From Basidiobolus heterosporus B8920 (lineage: Eukaryota > Basidiobolomycota > Basidiobolomycetes > Basidiobolales > Basidiobolaceae), in assembly GCA_000697455.1 (NCBI GenBank), contig JNET01035024.1:1-10942 (forward strand): 10,942 nucleotides of DNA, read 5' to 3'. Numbering within the stretch: the stretch's first letter is position 1; every line of letters starts with the position of its first letter. Both the position numbers and the translations under genes were made by a program. The notes below the pieces were generated by a model, which was not told where the DNA came from, ran no database searches, and saw only the letters and a program-made list of their open reading frames with translations. This document shows, piece by piece, positions 5,171-10,942 of the stretch.

Positions 5171-8100
5171 TTAGGCGTAATAGCTTGGTGAGACCAACAG
5201 ATCACTCAATATGTCCAGCTGTTCTTCGGTAAATACGAGCTTGTCTAGAACCCACGTTTCTTGATGGGTACGTCGAAAATCTAAGAAAGTCTTTTTGGCA
5301 GTGGTAGAAATAGGAATTGGATCAGAGATAAATGGTACAAGGGAAATCAACGCATCTGGCATCCACTTTGGAATTGCTCCAGGCTCACCGCCATACGGGA
5401 AAGCTTGAATTAATGCGGCCACTCCAGAAACACCAGCATGTCGACGAAGAATCGCCTCGCTCTCTGAGAATCCGATAGGCGTGGAGGTGCGGCTGGATAG
5501 AGGAGAAGATGCAACGGAACTGCCCCCACTACGTTTGTTACGTCTCATAAGAGGGGTGGCCAAGAGCTCGCTGAACCGCTTCATCAAATAATCGATCGAG
5601 TCTCGCTGAGAGCACCTTACTAGTCCACTGATTGTATTCGAGGCCATGGTGCGCACTTCAAGCTGGGAATCGAGCAGTGCCTCAATCAGCATATCGATGA
5701 CTTCCCTCCAGGACTGTTCGTCTATACCAAACAGGTTTCGGAAGAGAAAGATCTGCAGTACCGGTAGAGACTTGGATCTTAGATGCCATGAGGGTGATTT
5801 TAGCAAGTCACGGAACATCCCGATGATATCCCGAAGCATCTTCAATGGGAATTGATTCTGGAATAACAATTCTAAAGCACCGGTGGCAAACTTTTGTAAC
5901 TCTTGATCATCATCGTCTTGCATGTAGAACATCTCTGGTACCAGTCGAATCACATAGGGCAAGATAGGCGTAATTCGACTACTCGTAGCAATAATTCGGA
6001 CCAGTGTAAGGATGGACTTGCTCATACTGACATAGTCCGAATGATCTTCTTTACTTTCGAGCTTGCGGGACTCCCGAAGAGTGGGAAGCGTGTTGAAAAG
6101 TTGACTCATAAATCCGTCCAAAAGTGCCCGGTCCCGTTCACCATACTGGCCAAGTGGATCCACCTCTGCGGAGAATGGTCGCCAGAAGAGTTGGAAAACA
6201 TCAGCAATGATTGTTGCCGCCATATCACGTATCTCTTTGTATGGGTGTTGCATCATAGCGGTGCACCGGGTGAAGATTATACGTGCATACGGAAGACAGC
6301 GCCAATTAAAAATGACAAGAATGGTTCGCATGGAGATCAGCCTTTTCACCTGGGAAAGTGGATTAGACGTTTCTAGGTCCAACGGATATTCCATCAGTCT
6401 TTGAATAATGACTGAGAATCGCCGTGGATCTCTGTTTGTCATGGCCCATTGCATGGCCGCTGTCCATAACGGAATCACTTCCAGTGTTAGGTTTGGGAAG
6501 ATCTTCTCGGTCAATAAAGGTGCTATAAAGTCCAGCATGTGTTTCCATGAGGCATACCCCCAATGCTTACTTCCGCGAAGCATACCACCAACAATTTCCG
6601 CCATTGTCTTTTGAACATTCTTGAATGCGTAATTGTTGGCATTCGACAGGATAAACTTCTCCAAAAGTGACATCAATTGTGTGTCGAATATCTCGAAGAG
6701 TCCCTTGAAGAACAAGAGGTTATGCACCGAGACAGTGATATCGCTATCCCCTTGCTCTTGGGACATGTAAACAATACACTTGTCCCAGAAGTCTTCCGAA
6801 AGGAATAGGGAGACGTGGTTCTCTAGGGACTCTCGTAAAGTAACGGCCATCTGTCCATCGTTAGGAGTGTAGACTTTGAATTGTTTGGTGAACTGATACC
6901 AACCTAAATATTCCTGGTCTTGGAAACGAGCATTGATATACTCTTCCTCTGACTGGATGGGCTTGTTCAACTGCCGCAAGTAATCCTCGAGGGTAAGCGA
7001 AGGGCCAATTTGCTCCTTGTACACCAACGGGTGTGTGCTTAATGCTTGCTGCTTATGAACGTAAATATTGTTGTTCAAAGCCTTTAGTGCCACTGATCGG
7101 AGAACAATTAACTCAGAGACTGCAGTCTTGGCTAGGTACTCCACCACCTCCCAATTTACCGGTTGATCCTTTCTTGTTAAAAGCAAGCCAAGAAACAAGA
7201 TTGCCATTCTGGCAAATCTCCAATGAAGATTGTTGGCCTGAACAACACTCAGAAGATCACGCATCAAGTCTTGATAAACCTTGAGGTTCATTTCATTTTG
7301 CTCCAGGATTTTCTCCGAGGCCTCCTTGAAGAGGGCCTGCGTGTCTTGGCGATTCAAGATTTTACCCGCTGCCTTGACAGTTTCTTCAGTGATGTTAAAT
7401 GTCAAGGTAGGCGAGACGTAGCGATAGGTGAACTCCAGGTAAACGACTTCGATCAACTTTTGGATGGACTCCTTTTGTTCGTGTCGGCCATTGAATATGA
7501 CTTTCATGAAGCCAGCCATGGTGCTCCAGTCACGAAGGTACGCACTTTGGAATGGGCGCATACGTAAGAGATACAAGGCACCTTTAAGGCCGTCGGAGCT
7601 AAGCTTGTTCGCTGCTATGTGCTGATATATCTTCTCCAACAAACGATACTTTGATCCCGGGAAGCATGAGATAGCTGTGTCCAAGAACGATTGAGCCAAT
7701 TTTCGGATTGCAGTGTAATGGCTCATCGACAGATCCAGGAGGTCATCCATTAGATCTTGGTGGATAGCCAGTTTTGGAGCGATTGTGGCGTTCAAGAATA
7801 ACCGTTCAGTATGGAGCATATGCAATCTACGAGCCAGCACATATCTAGGATATCGTTGGCTGCGTTTTGTATGAGTCGAGTAATCCTGAGAGGCCATCTT
7901 GAGAAGCTTGACCACCGCTCGGCGAGATTCGTACTTCTCTTTCGTCTCGCCTCGGTTAGTTAGATACACGTTAACGATCTTAAGAACTATCTTGATCGAT
8001 TTGATGTCATCTTCTCTTTCGTTTTTCAGGTAGTGGACAAGCTTGTGTAGCAATATTCCAAATTCTAGTCTGGTCTTGCGTATATCTTGACATCTGATGT

Positions 8101-10942
8101 CGTTGCTGTCCATCAGACAATACCCTGCGTTTATGAATTTGCGTTTGGGATGGGTTTCTTTCGTGTAATGATCGCTCTCCTGGGCCTCCTGGTCAGCCTT
8201 GCAGGTGTTTGCTGGCACATCCACGGTCAGAGTGGAGATTCCCTTGATGACATAACGAGTGAGTGTAAGCTTACGAATGAATTCGTTCTTGTCAATCGTC
8301 GAGGAATTAGTGCCATCCACGATCTCCGTCAACTCCATCATCATCGGCTTCAAGAAGATGTCAACCATGTGCAGAGCAAAGTTGACCTCGTCGTTGCTGG
8401 GTACATGCCATTCAAGGGATAACCCATGGGAATCCTCAATGGTGCCCCATTGCTGGAAGTGTGTCTTTCTAAAGTCTGGGTCGTTCATGGTGCTCATGGA
8501 GAAGTTCCTTTCATCCAGGGTGTAGGTCCAAGTGAGACTTCTGAGTAGATTTCTTAATGCTTTTCCTGCGTATTTGTAACCACGCTTGGACTTGAGTTGA
8601 GTCATGGTAACAATAGTCTCTAGTATCTGTTCCCGGTAATTCATGATCTCCACTCCAGAGTACCTTAGGACGCCCGCAAAGATCGATTGGAACCAGGTGA
8701 GCTTTAGGTCTGATTGAGAAGTAGCGTTGACATCTGAGCCTGCTCCATTCTCGATTTCTTCCAAGATCGAAGAGCAGCAGAGTGGAATGAACTTTGCCAA
8801 CGCTGGCTTGCGGTTGCTTGTGGTCAAGGTACAGCAGAAAATTCCTGAGAGTCGGTAAGTATTCAAGAACATACATTGTATTGGAGGTTAGATCCGCTTA
8901 CCAATGGTTTTAATGGCACTTGTGATGACATTGTTGGAGATAAACGAAATGGTCTTCGCGAGAACAAGCTCAAATATCTCGGGAGAAAGTGACTGGAAGA
9001 ATAGGTCTGCACAGTACAGCATCATGTGGGTCATTCCGGCCTCTCGTTCGGGCATGTTCTCGAGCTAGATTGGAGGATTGTCCAAGTGAATATCATATGG
9101 TAGCAGAATAGGATTTATATATTATACGGAATAGGTACCAGTGCGAAGATTCTCTCTATAAAGTTGATCGAGAACTCCTCAAACCCTTTGGTGACAGAAA
9201 AGACCGTTTCCTCGATAAATTCGTCAGACCACGAGGGAATGGTCAGAGAGGTGTTGGGATTATCCGCCTCCATCAGTGGAAGACAAAATAAACAGCTGCT
9301 TATGAATTTGAATGTCGTGATGGTTTTGATACTGTCGTTGGCATCGATTCCTGGAAGCACCATGTTAAAGAGATCGAGGATATGAGTGGCGCCCAGCGGG
9401 TACATCTTTCTAGTCAGGATAATCCGTGCCAGAGAGGAGAGAGCAATGATGGACGAGTTGGTACGATGGGTCTACGGTTGAAGGGCAGAAGGTTAGCATG
9501 TGGTATGCAGTTTGTTAAGCTTGGATTTACCTCGGTCAATGATTCCAGCGAGTAGGAAACCTTCTCCATCAAAGGGGGCACGATCAGCTCGGGCTTTATG
9601 TCTTTAAAATAGGATCAGTCTCATGTGCAAAAAAGGAAACATACGCATAATAAATAGCCAGTAAATAGCGGTATATTACATCCCAAACACCTTAGAGCGG
9701 TAATGGAGTTGTTAACCACCATGTCGTCCTTTCCGAACATCGACAAAAAGGCAACATGCTTAAGGGTCCCTACGAAGTCGTTCTTCATTTCTTCGGTGAT
9801 TCGGAACTCTTCCGGTGTCTTACAATCAGGCTCGGATTCTAGGTTGGGCCAAAACAGTTGAGAAAATAATCAATTAGTGGACAAACTATGAAAGCCTGAC
9901 CTTCAGAGAGTCTCTTCAGAAAATAAGTGGTCAAGTTCCTTAGGAACCCAGCCAACACCGATGAGAGCCTATGTGTATGGTTCGATGGATGGAAGAAAGT
10001 TTCCACGGCTTGTATCAGTTTTTTGAGTTCAAAGAGGACGTGATTCTCTTCATGCGGAGACATCATATAAATAATTAGGCGGGCGCAAGACGCTCTGACA
10101 TCCTGCAATAACATCGCACGCTAAGTTAGCCCTAAGGGAAAGAGGCCTAATAGATGTTGCTGATACGTACCTTTTCTTTCATATATGAAAGAAGCTTATC
10201 CTTGGAGCCAATCTTCAATCTCCCGGCTATACCAGTTCCGCGTCCAACTGGCACCTCCAGAATTTTCAACGTTACTGTAAACATATGCTGCACGACTTCG
10301 GGCTCCCATTTGATATGCCCTATGCGATCGCGGGCTACTCTAGAGTATAAATCCAACCATAACGTGTCCCAGAGTGAAGAATTTCTTTGCCATGCCCATA
10401 TGGATAAAAATGTATCAAACCACAATGAGACATCGGGGACATTTGTGGGTAAGAATAGGACCAGATAAGCTTGAGCCCTAAGAAGCATAGTGGGGGTGAA
10501 GGCTGAGAGAGTTTCTGACAAGATAGATAAAGTGGCGCTTGGGGAGGAGAGTATACTGGGCAGAGCTCCAGGAATTACTTTATGAGAGAAGGGAAAGAGA
10601 GAGGGTAGGAATTCTTCAAGAATTTCTTCTGTAGAGCCAGGCTGAAAAAATCGCTTGGTAAACTCGACTGTACGCATGACGGTGGTGACGTTTCGACTAC
10701 ACATATACATGGGAATATTAGAAAATGAACTAGTATCCGTAGAAATGGTCTATTCAACGGCCTACCGATCGTTCTCATGCGCTTTCTCGCGTTGCTTTTG
10801 TTGAATAATATTCTCGATTGTGGAGTGGAGTGGTTTCCAAGGAATGGACCAGGCTCCATCAGGAAGTTCCGGAGATTGTTTTCTGTTGTCATATGAATTA
10901 GTACGAACTGGCCCGTATCGCTCATTCATAAATAACCTTACT
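5171..10942 (-). CDS. BLM10: Proteasome activator Blm10/PA200, 5' end beyond the window
   Basis: Eight visible exons on the minus strand: up to 10766 (open to the window edge), 10696-10171, 10102-9901, 9838-9680, 9601-9531, 9471-9139, 9064-8902 and 8844-5171. They join in phase to about 1767 residues. Introns are 57-78 nt, GT-AG, and all lie in the 5' third; the last exon is 3.67 kb. The product is the large HEAT-repeat ring that caps the 20S proteasome; in yeast and mammals it promotes ubiquitin-independent breakdown, proteasome assembly and acetyl-histone turnover. Evidence: PWKPL near the N terminus, RGSKHWGYASW, RRHAG, FRRTH and the C-terminal LLVSPSYYA. The last three residues, YYA, are the docking motif that enters a 20S alpha pocket. 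The segment before RRHAG holds MRRNKR and a Ser-rich SP/TP stretch, at the place of the human basic nuclear signal. An ATG lies at 10929, but from memory of human PA200 about 110 residues should precede this point, so the gene probably continues beyond the edge. Confidence 0.95.

Noticed and set aside
5882-5890. GGTGGCAAA, identical to the yeast proteasome control element bound by Rpn4
   Set aside because: It lies deep inside the Blm10 coding exon, where it encodes part of FATG, about 5 kb from the promoter; best taken as chance.
5903-6376. 157-codon plus-strand frame inside the Blm10 exon, and other plus-strand frames in 5646-8525
   Set aside because: The minus-strand frame is clearly Blm10 throughout; the antisense frames have no recognisable domains.
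10922-10941. Possible 20-nt intron (GTAAGG to GAG) at the right edge of Blm10
   Set aside because: Far shorter than any other intron here (52 nt minimum); an open exon running off the edge is more likely.
1-10942. Search for transposons, LTR or other virus-like elements, tRNA, rRNA and CRISPR arrays
   Set aside because: No terminal repeats with a transposase or polymerase frame, no RNA gene signatures and no spaced direct repeats were seen.

Overview
The window is nuclear DNA of a fungus. It carries densely packed protein genes with many short GT-AG introns (52-140 nt, several with a CTAAC-type branch site), AATAAA-like poly(A) signals, TATA boxes in front of two small secreted-protein genes, and products whose closest relatives are fungal or general eukaryotic (Blm10/PA200, CCDC124/Lso2, an Lpx1-like hydrolase). 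High intron density together with a small secreted-protein pair fits an intron-rich lineage such as Mucoromycota or Basidiomycota. I cannot decide the phylum from the sequence alone.

Layout, left to right. (1) 1-264: 3' flank of the first gene, with an 18-bp minisatellite. (2) 265-1446: two almost identical 123-residue secreted-protein genes facing away from each other around a 438-bp shared promoter region, forming a large imperfect inverted repeat. (3) 1447-2173: intergenic DNA without a supported gene. (4) 2174-3194 (+): CCDC124/Lso2-type ribosome-associated protein, four exons, 231 aa. (5) 3387-4877 (-): alpha/beta hydrolase related to the peroxisomal lipase Lpx1, nine exons, 307 aa, convergent with CCDC124; their poly(A) signals interdigitate. 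(6) 4878-5170: short intergenic DNA with a CACGTG box and a hexanucleotide-like repeat. (7) 5171-10942 (-): the proteasome activator Blm10/PA200 in eight visible exons, complete at its C terminus (ends in the proteasome-docking YYA) and cut by the window edge near its N terminus.

The three housekeeping-type genes do not form one pathway: CCDC124 acts on idle ribosomes, Blm10 caps the 20S proteasome, and the hydrolase is a lipid or ester hydrolase candidate. The most unusual part is the left end. The two secreted-protein genes are about 98% identical, the identity begins and ends at the start and stop codons, and the divergence sits at the tract edges. This is the pattern expected from gene conversion between inverted copies. 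The secreted protein belongs to no family I recognise and is itself built from two similar cysteine-bounded halves. No transposon, rRNA, tRNA, CRISPR array or virus-derived element was recognised.
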